A stretch of 64,000 nt of DNA from Gymnogyps californianus. Its lineage: Eukaryota > Chordata > Aves > Accipitriformes > Cathartidae. This document shows positions 51,541 to 64,000 of this stretch, piece after piece. Positions within the stretch are counted from its first letter, which is position 1. Each line of letters opens with the position of its first letter. Below the pieces are notes generated by a model, which saw only the letters and a program-made list of their open reading frames with translations, did not search any database and had not been told where the DNA came from. A program made the translations under genes and the position numbers. The stretch is from assembly GCF_018139145.2 (NCBI RefSeq), contig NC_059478.1, forward strand, positions 1,984,001-2,048,000. Reading direction: 5' to 3'.

Positions 51541-54500
51541 TTATTTGACTGATTTTTTTTATATTTCATGAATGTCTTATGGTGCTACTGTATCGTAAGA
51601 AATACAGCCTGGACTGGGAGTTTTTCGTATCAAAGAGGTTGTAGGTTTGAGGCAACAACAGCCTCAAGGTGAGGAATCTACAAAAGTTTTTCTGGCAGGA
51701 TTATATTTTAAAAAATTGAGTATTCTCTAAATAAATAATTCTTCAACTCCTCAATTTTTAAAAATGGAAAAGCTTGGAAATCTGTCTTGATTCCATGAAA
51801 AATTCTGATTCCAGGATGCTAGACTGAATTGCACCTGTTACAGCCCTGTTGGCCAGTACGGCAGTAAGACTACAGACACCTTAGAAGGAATTATCTATCA
51901 CTCATTTTGTATAATGCTTTTCTCAACAGAGTCCTGTTCTGGATGGTCATTAGATGTTTCTATAGGATCATGTTCATTAATAATCTCATATCAGTATTTG
52001 CCATTAACAGTCCTCTTTTCCCCTCTTTATCTGTACATCACATTTATTTGGGGTAAGGGCCTCCATGATGAGAAAACGGATCCATTTCCTTGCTGCCATT
52101 TTAACTGTGGGGTACTTAGCTGAAGGAGAGACAATTTGTTCCTTGTTCTTTGGTTGTTCTTGCTATTAATTAAGGGACTTCATTTTCTTAACTTCTAAAA
52201 TTTGAATGTCTATATCCTGTGTGACCCCACTTGCATGAGGCCCTGCCTATTCTGAGTTAGTCAGAACCCTTTAAACTACAGTTTCACATTTAATAATCAA
52301 GCACTTCTGGATTATGAGATCTTATCCTGCCTGAGATCTCAAACCACTTCCATGAAATAAAAAGGAAAGATAGCAACAAGTGAAAGCAGTCCCAGTTTTG
52401 TAAGCTGCTCCCTGCTCCCAAACTTTAAAAGTTTGCTTTCATATCAGTGTTCTGCCATTTATAGATTGGAGTGTATAGGGAGAACATATACCTAGCGTTC
52501 TTTATATAATTAAATGGCAGTTAGACTATTTGGACAGTTTCACAAGTGTTTATATAAAGCTGGCTATCTAATTCCCTATTTAAGCACTTCAGATTCACAG
52601 AAAGTGAGCATATCACAGCTTCTCCTATCCCCCAAATGTCCATAAATCTTGTGTGGTTTGTCTATGAATGCACATGAAACCATCCAGCTTTTGTGGGTTT
52701 GTCATCACCCAAAGCTAAAGTACACTGTTATCCCTGACAGGGTTTTAAAATGCACAGTTGAATAAAATCCAGCAGAAGCAGCTCACTTCTGCTTCTATTT
52801 CTGCAGCAGAGCGTTTTGGGGAAGGGCCATGACTACACGTCCCTTCATACATTAATCTAAGCTCTGTTTGTGTACAGAGGTTTCAGCTACTTTTTCTTCT
52901 GATGTTATAGTGACAATGCTTCGCATATTCGCATTTCTCTAAACTTCCAGCTTCAGGAATCATGTGATTCTATAATACTTATCTTCCTTTTTGCCTCTAA
53001 GAAAAATTTTATAGTCACAGGGAAAAAAAAAAAAGAAAATACCTTTTGAATTCAGTCTGCATGGTCAGAAATTAGAAGTCAATAACAAGAAACCTTCTGA
53101 AAAACAACTAATCTAGAATTCTTCTCAAGTTCCTAGGCCAGTTCTGCACTGCAATTGAATCAAAAAAGAGACACAAAGTTGTTTTGAAATAAGTTTCTAA
53201 GAACACAGATGCTGGTTTTGTTTCCTTTTGCTGATTTTTGTGCAATTTTTTACATGATAACATCACAAATATTACATAAATTCACATCATTATGTAGAAC
53301 ATAGTCTGTAAAGATTTTTATTGGCATCTCATTTGTTATTTTTGAGAACGTTAAGGTTTATCATTTTTAATTAATATTCTACAGTGAAATGTTGAAGTAT
53401 TTCTTCAGAAGAAATTTCCTGGAAATTTCCTGTGAAATGTGATTTGTTTTCAAATAAAAAACCCAAACCATCAAACCAAAACTCCCTCCCCTCTTGTCCA
53501 TTACCTATGTTAAATAAAAATGAACCCCGTCAGTTCTCCCAAAATGAAAATTACTTTAGAAGGCTATGCTCTGAATTCTAAGTGCTAAGGATAGTGCTGA
53601 ACAGTTTGTGATCCATGTCTCTTTAGAAAATCAACATTTTTCAGACTGATGCAAACAGGCACTTCAGAGAAAATATGGTTCACCTCCTTCATTTCCTTTA
53701 AAATGAATGTACTGAGTTACAACAAACCCGAATGTCTGATACTTTTGGATTAAACTGATATAGTTCGAAGCTATTAGAACTAATGTTGTGTTCTATATAT
53801 ATACGTAAAGTGTACTTTTAGCTGTTTCCTTTCACTCTCTTCAGAGACAACACACTATATCAAGCCTAATACTTAATTTTTTACAGAAAGACAAAAGCAT
53901 ACAGCACAGCAGAGGCTGGCTTATATTTAACTCTTTCTGAGAACTGGTCAAGGTTTGAGATCTCTGCACAAAAGTCAATAATCATTTTCATGAAATGCTT
54001 CCTAAGAGAAGCACTGGGTTACTATGGAGGGCCTGAACCCTTAGAGGAATGTGTTCAGCAATTGTTACACCCAATAACTGTGGTAGGCGTACAGTGGGTG
54101 GCCAGCTTTTGATTAGAAGTGCCCAGTTCATTCATACTCCACACCATGTATCATCATTCACCTCTACAATAATGACTGTGGCATGCCACTATTGTGTTTG
54201 GCTGGTGATACAGGCTACTGAGAGCTTGGCAGATTAGCAACTCTGATGTTTTGGGGACTAATATCAAAGAACAAGCCTCTGTGAGGTCTTAGGAGCTGGA
54301 ACTTTCCCTTTCCAATTTAAATGCAGAGTCTGTGAGCTCATTGACTGGCTAAACAGTTCTACTCTTACATTTGCAAACTAGGTCCTTAAAAGGTGAGCTG
54401 ATTTAGCATGCTGAGCAAACACCAACTCAAGGTTCCCTCTTACTGTTATGTGGAGAACAACTTCACTCTGCTTACATCTTCAAGGTCAGAGCTCAGGCAT

Positions 54501-55547
54501 CTTTGAGATGATTGCTCATTGCTTTGACTTCTCAAAGCAGAACTTGTTTCAGCTCTTTCAGTCAAAGCCCAAAAAGATCAGGAAGAACACGTTGCATACA
54601 GTAAATTAAAGTCTATCTGGTGGCCTTTCAGTATTTTCAGCACAAACTCAAAACCATGGGAAAAACTCTGGGATTGTATGTTCTAACTAGTAGCTGAGAG
54701 CTCAGTGTGGAGAATTTTTAAATTCTTATTTTCAGGCCCTGTAAAGTTTGCTGTTAATTACATCCTCTTGTTCAATGAGGGACATGCATGTGCATTTTTA
54801 GTATGGTATTGCACTGAAAATGGAGCTGGGTAATAATTAGGGCAGACTCAAACTGTACTTAAAGTGTCTCACCATGCTTTGCTTTATGTCTTTATTTTAT
54901 ACCATGCAATATCTAATCTAAAGATTAAAATGCATTTTGTAAAAGCAGAGTTAACACAAAACAACAAAATCCTATATTCCTGATTGCTTGTTGATTATAA
55001 GTTCAGATTCAAAACCAATGCAGTAAGTCTTGGGAGAATGTTTTCGGGAGTTTGTGGGTTTGCCATAGCTGCTTTTATATCAGCCCTTCGCTGCTCCTAA
55101 AAAAAAAATTGCAGTGTTGTCCAGAAATATCTAATGAGTGTGAAACTGCTGAAGTATGCCATCAACATAATACTGCAGACCCCAGGCTGCTGTGCTTTAT
55201 CTAGACTATTGGGGTGCTTTAGGGCTAATGGAAAACATCCATTAATTGTGAGATTTGCTTTATGGCAATGTGCTCTAAAAGTAGCAACTTATTTCATTTT
55301 AATTTACTTCTGGTGTTTGATCTGTTAAGACTCACATTTTCCAACTTTCATCTGCTGCCCTGAGGGATATAAGTGCATTTTAAACTGAAATGAAGTCTGG
55401 ATTTTTTTATGCAAACCACAAGGCCAGGTTTCAATTAAAAAATGTGAAGTAGCTTGAGACTAAGAATAAAATCATAGGCATTGGTAACACAGACTGTCAC
55501 CCGGCAGCCCAGGGAAAATGGTACATATTATGACACTGGTGCATCTT
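51541..55547. other. unique AT-rich non-coding sequence
   Basis: About 4 kb with no recognised gene or repeat. Open frames are short (up to about 69 codons). Ordinary AT-rich avian DNA. Confidence 0.6.
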
Positions 55548-55874
55548 CCTCTTGGGGTTGTGTGGCAAGGTTTTGGCAGCAGGGAGGCTGCAGGGGTGGC
55601 CCCTGTGAGAGGAGACCGGGCTGCCCCATGATGGACACGGCTGGTTCCAGCTGTCTCCAACAGACCTGCCACTGGCCAAAGCTGAGCCCATCGGTGACAC
55701 TGGTGGCACCTCTGTGATAACGTATTTGAGAAAGCGTAAAAAATGCCTCGCAGCAGCTGTGAGAGAGGAAGGAGAAAATGTGAGAGAAGCAACTCTGCAG
55801 ACACCAAGGTCAGTGAAGAAGGAGGGGGAGAACGTGCTCCAGGTGCTGGAGCAGAGATTCCCTTGCAGCCTGTG

Positions 55875-55898
55875 GTGAAGACCATGGTGAAGACCATG
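55875..55898 (+). repeat. 12-bp tandem duplication inside LTR-3
   Basis: GTGAAGACCATG twice in tandem, then a partial third GTGAGG. It keeps the phase of the spurious open frame through this part of the LTR. Confidence 0.85.
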
Positions 55899-56391
55899 GT
55901 GAGGCAGGCTGTCCCCCTGCAGCCCATGGAGGACCACAGTGGAGCAGATATCCACACTGCATCTTGTGGACAACTCCACGCCGGAGCAGGTGGATGTACC
56001 CTGAAGGAAGCTGCAGCCTGTGGAAAGCCTACACAGGAGCAGGCTCCTGGCAGAAGCTGTGGCCCATGGAGAGGACCCCATGCAGGAGCAAGTTTTCTCG
56101 CAGGACCTTTGGCCTGTGGGGGACCCACACTGGAGCAGTCTGTTCCTGAAGGACTATATCCCATGGGAAGGACCTCATGCTGGCGCAGGGGAAGAGTGTG
56201 TGGAGGAAGGAGCCACAGAGATGAAGTTTTATAGATTGACCACAACCTTCATTCCCTATCCCCTGTGTTCCTCAGGCAAGAAGGTAGAAGAGTCAGAAGT
56301 AAAGCTGAGCCTGGGAAGAAGACAGGGGTGGGGCGAAGGTGTTTTTAGTTTTGTTTTTATTTCTCACTATCCTCCTCTGTTAATACTTGGC

Positions 56392-56397
56392 AATAAA
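56392..56397 (+). terminator. poly-A signal of LTR-3
   Basis: AATAAA in 'ggcaataaactg', followed by a pyrimidine-rich U5. Normal position for a retroviral R region. Confidence 0.6.
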
Positions 56398-57683
56398 CTG
56401 ATTTTCCCCAAGTCAAGTCTGTTTTGCCTGAGATGGTAATTGGTAAGTGATCTCCCTGTCCTTATCTTGACTCATGAGCTTTTTCATGAAATTTTATCTC
56501 CCATCCTGTTGAGGAGGAGCAGTGAGAGAGCAGCTGGGTGGGTGTCTGGCAGCCAGCCAAGCTCAGTCTACCACAATCTTCTATTTTCTGTTTCTTAGGA
56601 GTGACAAGATTTAATCTCGCTGAAATGCTGAGCATCTGGTTGGTATTAGCTGTGTGACTGTAGCTGTGTGTGGTAGTATGTCCTTGCTTTCTTATTTTCC
56701 ATTGATGTTGCCTTTCTTGACCTAGGGTCTTTTCTTGCAGACATGATGTGAGCATCATGTAAGGCTGAGTCACCTGCAAAGAGAGGTTTGATAGTGGTTG
56801 GGATGTTTTATGATTTCGTATGTTACATAGCAACTGTCAGCTGGGTTATATCACCCATTGCTAATTTTCTTTCCATGAGGAATCCAGCTGGAAAGGCCTC
56901 AGTCACCAGCAGAGAGGGAGCATTTGAGTATGGGAGATTTGGGATGACCTATGCAATCTTCAATTCCAACTGCAAGATTGCGGCCTGTTATTTTCAAAAC
57001 GCGTTTACTCAGCTGTTTTAAAATAGAGAAAATAATGGCAAAATATAAAGGTTACCTATATTTTTGCATAATATAACTTTTTAATATAGAAAATAATACA
57101 ATGAGAAGTGGGAAACGGAGGAGGACAGAATGCCTTTATTCTGAAAATGCTGTGCACTGAAAAGCTGCCCATCCTAAATTTTTACCCACCCATTGATACA
57201 GCAAGATGCAAATCCTGTTGTCTATGATACAATTTCACAGAACTTGTGCCATAACCCTTCAGCTGGTTTTGGTTCTGAATTTTCTCATTTTCCTTCCTTT
57301 TTACAGTGTTTCTACTTATTTATTTCATTTCTTAACAGATCTAAGAAATTGTTTCAGAGATGTTTCTGTAGCTTGCATTTTAAACTTCCATGCATATTGT
57401 ACATAAATCTTGCAGTTCTTAGCACAATGTCCAGCAGTTTGTAGTCTAGAGACAGTGGCCCATCAGCAAGGTTCTTTTAGTAGCGACGTTCATAAAATTT
57501 CTTCTTAGGGGATTTTTCCAAGTTCATTTAATTAACTACGCAGTTCTCCTAAGGCTGAAAAGACCGGTACCTTTGAATGAACCCACCTTGCTCATTGTGG
57601 TTAAATTGACCACTAAGAAGAAACAGTCAGCCTTCCAAAGATGTCTTTGTCTACGAGATGTTGGTATAAATTTTTTTATATTA

Positions 57684-57698
57684 TTTTTTTTTTTTTTT
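57684..57698. repeat. poly-T tract (T15)
   Basis: A run of 15 T preceded by an AT-rich stretch. Simple repeat. Confidence 0.85.
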
Positions 57699-59470
57699 AC
57701 AAAGTGGTTTAAAGTCAATATGTTCGTGACCTAAATTAACACTGTACCCACTTGTATGTTGCCCGTACACCATTTTTTTCCAAACACTAGCAGGTACTTT
57801 TTGAACTGCTCTCTATCTCCATTCTCAGAGCTATAAATGAGGCAGTGTTTTTGCTACAGTATTAAACAGTGTTTAAATTACAGGAGGTTGCTGAGAAATC
57901 AATCTGTATGCTGTCTGATGTTTTTTGCTAGCTTTCACTTATCAGCTGATGCTTCCAGTTCTCCTCTAATGTCAGTAAATGACACTGTGTAGCATCCTTA
58001 ACAAGTGATCTATACCCTCATCTCAAGATAGTGGAATTTATTACTTTTAATTAGTTTAACTGCTCACTCAAAAAGCTTCTTTCTTTCCATGCTTTTTTTC
58101 TTTCTAGCAAAACAAAAAATGAAATAGGAGAACCAACTTTGCATTTTAATTATGTCAATAACATGCAATTTTCTGGTCTTTTCTCCTTCCCTGAAGTTTA
58201 ATTAATTTTGAGCAAGTAATAAATTGTCATAGCTTTCAGTTCAGTTCCTAGATTCAAAATGAATACACTTCATTCGATGAAATTAGATTTGAGATCTGTT
58301 ATCATCTCCATGAGCTCCAGTTCCTGGCTAGAAATCAAAATGCAAATATTTTACAAGGAAAACAGCTCAATATTTTGTGTTAATGGTGATCAGTGTGGCC
58401 TGTGATATTGCTACAGTTGGACACATTCTACTCATACCATGATTCATACTATATCTTTCCAATCCTGTCAGTACCATGATACTGTCCTGAGCACTACTTC
58501 AGCACATTCTTGCAGGGAATAGTCCTTTCTGCTTCTTGCAGTTGTGCCTGAGATCAAACGGAGAGAATGCAACCAAAATAACCCTTTGTCCTTCAGAACA
58601 GCTAAATGGACTAAATTGTGGTGACCAGTCCAGAAGATCTGAGGTAGGGTGTGCTTTTCCTTGCCAGGAGGTCATCCAGAGATGAAACACACATGCCAAC
58701 GTCAACTGGAGGTTTATTGTTTCCTGCTTAAAAGCCACCCTTATGAGCAGTTTCCAGCTGCAGGAGACATTAAGATTTTTCTCTAGGGAGGAATAGACAA
58801 GAAACTATAGCAGAAGTTGTGAGAGGATATTTCCTACAGTCTCCCATACTTTGATGGGTGCCTCAGGGCGATGTTTCAAAGGAGCCATTCTGTCACCACC
58901 TTTTGTTTCAAAAGCCACTTTTGCTAGGGTTGCCAGCCACAAGCAGGAAGAAGCTTCAAGGGTGCAAGCTATTTATGTTTTTTTAATTACTGCAGAGAAA
59001 AACTAATTTGCAGGATAAGTTTATATGAAATACGTTAGCCTTATTTGTAGTGAAACCTCTCCCCACCATTTCCTCCTCCTTCCATTCCTAATTCTATAAC
59101 GGTTACCAGTTTCAATGGACTAAGTGTTTCACATACAGAAATCCATTCAGCCCCTCAAACCTTTATTAAAATGATTGGAAGATGTAGTTACATTGTTAGT
59201 GATGCAAACGTATCATCTTCCATTAGATGCCAGTTCACTTAAGAGAAACCAAACCAATGAATATGAGTATCTAGCTCTTCTGTAGCAAATCCATAACAAA
59301 AAATACAACTTAAGAAAAAAAAAGAAATAACTACGCATTGATCTCCAGTGCAGATGACTTTGCAGTAGGTTTCTCAAGTTTGGTATTTAACTTTGTTGTC
59401 TGTAAGAAGAACAATGTCTGTTAATGTTTTTTAACTTGAAACATTTTTTCAAGATTTACTGAGATAGGCT

Positions 59471-59501
59471 CCTCTTGCTATTCATTATTCCTAGCAAGAG
59501 G
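59471..59501. other. perfect 10-bp inverted repeat (hairpin)
   Basis: CCTCTTGCTA, an 11-nt spacer, then TAGCAAGAGG. No U-run or gene context. Could be a chance palindrome or a remnant of a small DNA transposon end; nothing supports a function. Confidence 0.8.
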
Positions 59502-61599
59502 GGTTCAGGAAGTCTTTAAAAAATTAGCAGGGAGTACTATTATTTTAATAAGCATGAACACCCAGAACTCTAGTCCCTGACTGGAAAAGTCTGCAGCTGT
59601 ATTTCTAATAAGCCAAGAGATCATTTTATATGCTGAGAGCCAAGAAAGATCTTGTTACATCTAGAAAGAAGAGTCATTAAATTGGAGGTGTGAATCTTGG
59701 AATGTCAATGTATTCATTTTGTGAAAATTTTCATTCTCTTTGTAAACTTTATCAGAAGAATGGATTAATGTTGGCTCATCTTGTGTGCTGGGGGGAAAAA
59801 AAATAAGTCATTGTCCCAAAGAAGCAGAGTAGCAATTGTAATAATGTGAAATATTATTCTAACCTTTTCAATATTCATAATTTTTTTTGAGTGACCATAC
59901 TTTTTCTGCCAAAAAACTTACTGTGACTGGTGCATGTGAGTCCTGGTATAGTGTATCAGGTTTTTATTTGTGGAAAAATATTAAATACGTTATGAATAGT
60001 ACAATACTGAGCTATGATGGCATAAGGCCAGTGTTCAGATGTCATTCACTCACAGCTTCTGCTGCTTTAACTCTTAGTTTTGGAGCCTGACCCTGTCAAG
60101 GTCTGACCATTTTGCTCTGGTCCAGCAAGAGTCTTTGGCAGGCATCTAAGTCTGTACTAGTACCATCTAATAAGACCTGCATAACTAGATTTGCACTTGG
60201 CAACCATTACTTCTGATGGCGGTCTCCTTTAAAAACAAACAAAAAAAAGAGATAGAGACAAATATGTTAAACTGTGCTGCCACAGTAGATTGGAGACTCT
60301 CAAAGTATGGAGTATAACAATGTATAACATTAACATGCTAAGATGTAAGAAATAATGAATCCTAAGACTGTAAGACTACTGAATTTAAAATTAGAATCTT
60401 TTATTCCAGTCAGTAACATCCTCTAGTTTTCCTCGTGCTTGAGACATATAAATCTCCATGCAGTTTGCAAGGCAAGTAAGTGTAATTGGCATTATTATAA
60501 TACTATCAGTATTAATTTATTATAATAAATGCTATCGTGTTATTATGTATGCCATCCAATACTACAAATAGAAAAAGGTAAAGAGATGTGAAGTGACAAG
60601 CTTGGAGCACGGATCTCTCCCCGCCCCAGCCCTGCCCCAGCCAGGTTGAGTGCTGTGCCTTTCACCTTGCACTGCTGAAGCAATTGAGCTTCTGTGGGAG
60701 AAGAAATGTCCATCCAGGGTCAAACTGACAGACTAGTGCGCTTTCCAAGGTCACAGAACTTTTTTCAGCAGGGCTCCAGTACTGGTTGTATGGCTCTGCA
60801 TTTTACCATTTGACTGATAATGAGACAATTTGTAACAGTGAAATGAATAACATTGCAGCCTGTCCAAGTTCTAAAACTGGAATAAAAACTACTGAATAGT
60901 TGTGTTTCTATACTAAAGAAAATACATTCTGTTCAGAACATGTTGCAAAGGTATTTTGTTCATGTTTTTGTTCTCTCACAGGAAGATTGAAGGCAAACCC
61001 CATTTTCTCGCAAATGGAGTTACATGGCATGGGTTTTTTTTCTCCCTTGCTTCTGTCATTCCTCATTTGCACCAGAAATCTTATTTCCATTTCTTTCCAT
61101 CCAGCAGGACAGTGTTATTTATTATTTTGCTTCCTGCCGCTTATTGATTCCACTCTGCAGAATAGATTACAGTTGCTGGCTGAATTATTTTTTCCTCTGG
61201 GAACAGAGAAAATCTTTATAAAAAGAAAGTGTTTAGTAAGCTTATCTGCTGGTCTTTTCAGTGCTGAGATTCAGGTAAGACCTAGCTGGAAATTCCAGGC
61301 TCTTCCTGTTGGGCTTTATTTCCAGCGAAGGTACTGACAGCTGAGTCAGGAGTGCATTTCATCCATTCTTTGCAGCTGAGGTAATGTATATCTTTATGTA
61401 GCTCTCTGAAGGAATTTCTGATTTTGAGTACTTTATCCTCAGTCACCGAAGTTTTTGAGAGATTAGCACTGGTTTTTTTTTTATCAAAGATGTTTTTCAG
61501 CATCTTTTTTGGAACAGAGAAGCACAATTAGCTCAACTTTTTTGATTTTCAGGTTATATCACAGGAGATAAAAATAGTGAACTCTAGTTAAAAAGCCTT

Positions 61600-64000
61600 G
61601 GAAATTGTAAGTTAGGAGCCAGCAGTGCTATGTGTGTGGAAGTAGTGTATTGGGGGCAGATCTTGTGAAAAGAGGCTTGAATATCTGAGGTTAATGCAGG
61701 ATTCACCTCAGCGTGCAGGGACAGGAAGAAAGCTGCTGTTATCAAAGATTTATATCATATATCCAGTTTTGTTGTAGCTATCAGCTACCTGGGTGTAATT
61801 CAAGTCCGGGTTATGACTCTGGTTAGGGTTAAGATTTGAGGGAAGAAGATGCGAAGGACACATTTTCTATTAGATTCTCCTTAGCTAACACAGATAGATA
61901 AGAGGTTATCATGGGGAGTCATCGCCTTAATTTGCATTTTGCTGTAGGTGCTGCCTATGCAGTTGTAATTACAGTTTTGATTTCATACCCTGATCATGGC
62001 TAGATGCTGCAGGGCTCTGAAATCAGGAAAAGGTTCATGGGCTCTAAGCCTTGTCACATCTTTCAAGGTATGGGTGCATAATCACTGGCTGAAATAAGGG
62101 CCAGGGCTTGGGTGATGGGAGGGCTCAAGTTTCCAGCAGTTAAGGAACCCACTTCATTGCTGGGTGCTTGTGGGCTCTTCAGTTAGTAAATTGTCTTATC
62201 TCAGTTGACATCTATGTTGTTTTTTTCCATTTATTTTCTAGATGTTACTGTTTACTGTATTGATATGATACTGGTTAGGGTTACAATGAAGGTAAGATTA
62301 GAGCAGCTAAATACAGAAGAAACAATTTATACTGTGGGATGCTGCATGACCATGAGAATTACGAACGGGTTGGATGAAAGTCAAATCCTATTTTTCACTA
62401 TATTGATGAGGTTGTTGGCTCTACATTTTTTATGGCAAGGGTTTTAGAATTTAAAGAGTGAGGTTGCCATGCTATTTGTGGATTCTGCAAAGCCCTCAGT
62501 GTTTGCGTAAGTCCTAGCATGGATTTAGGAGAAAGTTCTAGTATAGGTATGCAGATCTGGACTATGATACAAAATAGTGTTAAGGGTTAGGGCTAGGAAA
62601 TATAAAGGCTCTGCAGTCCAGTTTGTTCCTATGTGCTTCCAGATTCCCCAAGGGAGGAAGAGGATTAGTAGAGAGGGTAGTGATGCCTATCAAATTTGAT
62701 CAGCATTAAGATTAGATTAAGGAAAATCAAAGATTGAAGGTTTATTACAGACTTCTACACGGGCTTCTGTGTTAGGGAATGAGTTGGTATACATTAGGGA
62801 CCAAAATATGTTTTTTTCTACTAAACAAAGTGGCCTAAAATTCCAGATTGAGGGTTAGGGGGCTGGCTGGTATTGTTTTAGGACAAAACTTTATGCTACA
62901 TTTCATTTTATTGGTAAAGATAAGGTTAGAATTTAAGTTTTGGGCTCAAAATTGTGCAGTCAGTTTATACTGCATGCGGAAAAAAACCTCAGAGGCAGAA
63001 AAAAGACTACTGCTGATTGTCATCAAAGCCTTATATTTCTGCTATAGCATGGTAGCCTAAGACATTACTGTCCATATTCAGGAGCACTTTTTTTACCAGA
63101 TGCTGTTGGGCCCTGAAAGTGAGGAAATGGGCTGTGCCAAAAATGGCTAATGCCTCGCATTGCCTTTTATTGTAGGTTAATATCACCTGAATATAACTCT
63201 AGGTGCATTAGGGTTTGGCAATCTAACACTGCAGAGTCCCATTTATTACTGAATTTCTTACACCCACAGAAAACTGGTTTCAGTAAAGAACAGACAGATT
63301 TGTTGTTGTTTAGCAGAGCAATATTACCCTGATGCAAAATAATTTTAGGATTTAGATTTGAGTTAGATTTTCAGATTTAGAGCTGGCTTATTTTTGCACT
63401 CTTCTAAACCCTTTGAATGAAGAAGTAGATTGCTGTTTGTACGGGCCAGTGCCTAATCGTTGCATTTTAACCTAGGCTCATGTTGCCTATATAAGATTAT
63501 ATAGTGAACTTTGTGGTTAGAGTGTGGCTTTCAGAATGAAATGCCTGAGAACCCAGCCCATGACTGCATTCTCCAAGGCCTACAAAACGAGGATGTGAGC
63601 AGAAGCCAAAAAAAATGCGATTCCTTTTTGTAACCCTTTAGTATGGGGAAAGGTTTCTTGCATTTTAACTGGATAGGAGTTAGCAACTGGAAAAGTGAAA
63701 CCTCAGGAGCCCAGCTTGCTTTTGGATTCTCCAGCGACCATAGAGCCAGAAAGAAGGCTAGTTTCTGCAGAGGCTTTATATTCTCTACTTGTTCACTAGT
63801 TACAATGTAGATTAGGTTACAGCTGGGTTTGGGAAATTAAAGCTCCAAGAGCTCAGTTTATTGCTTGATTTCATACTTCCCACCCACTGACTTAGATGGA
63901 GAGCTTATGCTGGGAGTGTTGGACTGAAGCCTTTGGGAAATAAGCTTAAAGAAGTGAAATTGTTCAATTTTGTTCAATTCAATTTTGTATCATTGCTAGA
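61600..64000 (+). repeat. decayed tandem (satellite-like) repeat array
   Basis: Related words recur in the same order at intervals of roughly 125-200 bp. One landmark is 'ttgcattttaac(c/t)(a/g)gg' and variants, at 61932, 63159, 63332, 63460, 63658 and 63800. It is followed each time by 'ggttag'-type words and then by 'ct(c/g)(a/c)gag(c/t)cca' type words, as at 63227, 63545, 63705 and 63847. A third landmark, 'tcaaag(c/a)(c/t)ttatat', occurs at 61742 and 63020 and as 'gaggctttatat' near 63768. Telomere-like GGTTAGGGTT or GGGTTAGGG pieces lie at 61822, 62273, 62584 and 62851. Units are strongly diverged with internal deletions. The array reaches the window edge, and its left limit is uncertain. 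Confidence 0.5.

Larger units (their letters stand above)
55548..56575 (+). mobile_element. solo LTR of an endogenous retrovirus (LTR-3)
   Basis: A 1028-bp LTR flanked by the exact 5-bp duplication ATCTT (55543-55547 and 56576-56580). The 5' end reads CCTCTTGGGGTTGTGTGG; aligned base for base with LTR-1 (TGTGTTGGGTTTGTGT), the first two bases TG have become CC, so the terminus has decayed. The 3' end is CTACCACA. A weak TATA-like 'cgtatttgag' lies at 55720, CTGCAGCCC-type repeats in the middle, and an AATAAA poly-A signal at 56392-56397. No internal viral sequence is present. Open frames of 139-257 codons on both strands come from its GC-rich, CTGCAG-repeat composition and encode nothing recognisable. 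The 5-bp duplication favours an ERVL-like family. Confidence 0.9.
56576..61599. other. unique AT-rich non-coding sequence
   Basis: No gene recognised. Contains T15 at 57684-57698 and a perfect hairpin at 59471-59501. The 145-codon open frame at 60900-61337 is AT-rich, has no recognised domain, and overlaps other open frames in the same stretch. Confidence 0.6.

Noticed and set aside
55472..56439. Open frames of 139-257 codons on both strands
   Set aside because: They lie almost wholly inside LTR-3. The CTGCAGCCC-type repeats and GC-rich composition keep several frames open at once on both strands, and no domain is recognisable.
60900..61337. 145-codon plus-strand frame
   Set aside because: Rich in F, L and S from T-rich DNA. 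Other frames on both strands overlap it, and there is no recognisable domain or signal of selection.
61822..62860. True interstitial telomere tract
   Set aside because: The GGTTAGGG words are isolated single or double units hundreds of bases apart, so there is no continuous (TTAGGG)n tract. Reported instead as part of a decayed tandem repeat.

Overview
This 64-kb window is AT-rich vertebrate DNA, and its repeat content points to a bird. It carries several CR1 non-LTR retrotransposon fragments, one keeping the avian ATTCTATGA-type 3' tail, and three solo LTRs of endogenous retroviruses of a kind I associate with Neoaves. The order is an inference from remembered repeat families. No tRNA, rRNA or CRISPR array is visible, and I recognise no protein-coding exon. 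The longest open frames lie inside LTRs or GC-rich repeats and have no recognisable protein content outside the CR1 remnants. The window reads as a gene desert or the inside of a very large intron.

Layout. 1-14.3 kb is mostly unique AT-rich sequence with one eroded CR1 piece near 1.8 kb. At 14.3-15.65 kb an ancient L3/CR1-like element on the plus strand is split by a younger minus-strand CR1. A solo LTR (LTR-1) with a 5-bp target duplication lies at 19521-20333; its first two thirds resemble LTR-3 and its last third resembles LTR-2. From 20.3 to 27.5 kb the sequence is unique, with a local CpG cluster near 23.5-23.9 kb. From 27.5 to 31.05 kb there is a GC-rich composite: an unclassified repeat interrupted by a minus-strand solo LTR (LTR-2), followed by a 1.27-kb CR1 with a broken reverse-transcriptase frame. 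From 31 to 55.5 kb the sequence is again mostly unique, with an ancient CR1 3' end near 38.6 kb, a diverged CR1 near 48 kb and an unexplained GC-rich island near 51.3 kb. LTR-3 lies at 55548-56575. The last ~2.4 kb looks like a decayed tandem repeat (unit roughly 125-200 bp) with short telomere-like GGGTTAGGG pieces, running off the window edge.

No working gene system is present. The interest lies in the insertion history (nested elements, three exact target-site duplications, a chimeric LTR), the decayed satellite-like array, and a few GC/CpG islands and perfect hairpins that the transposons do not explain. All family assignments come from pattern recognition by eye, without a database search.
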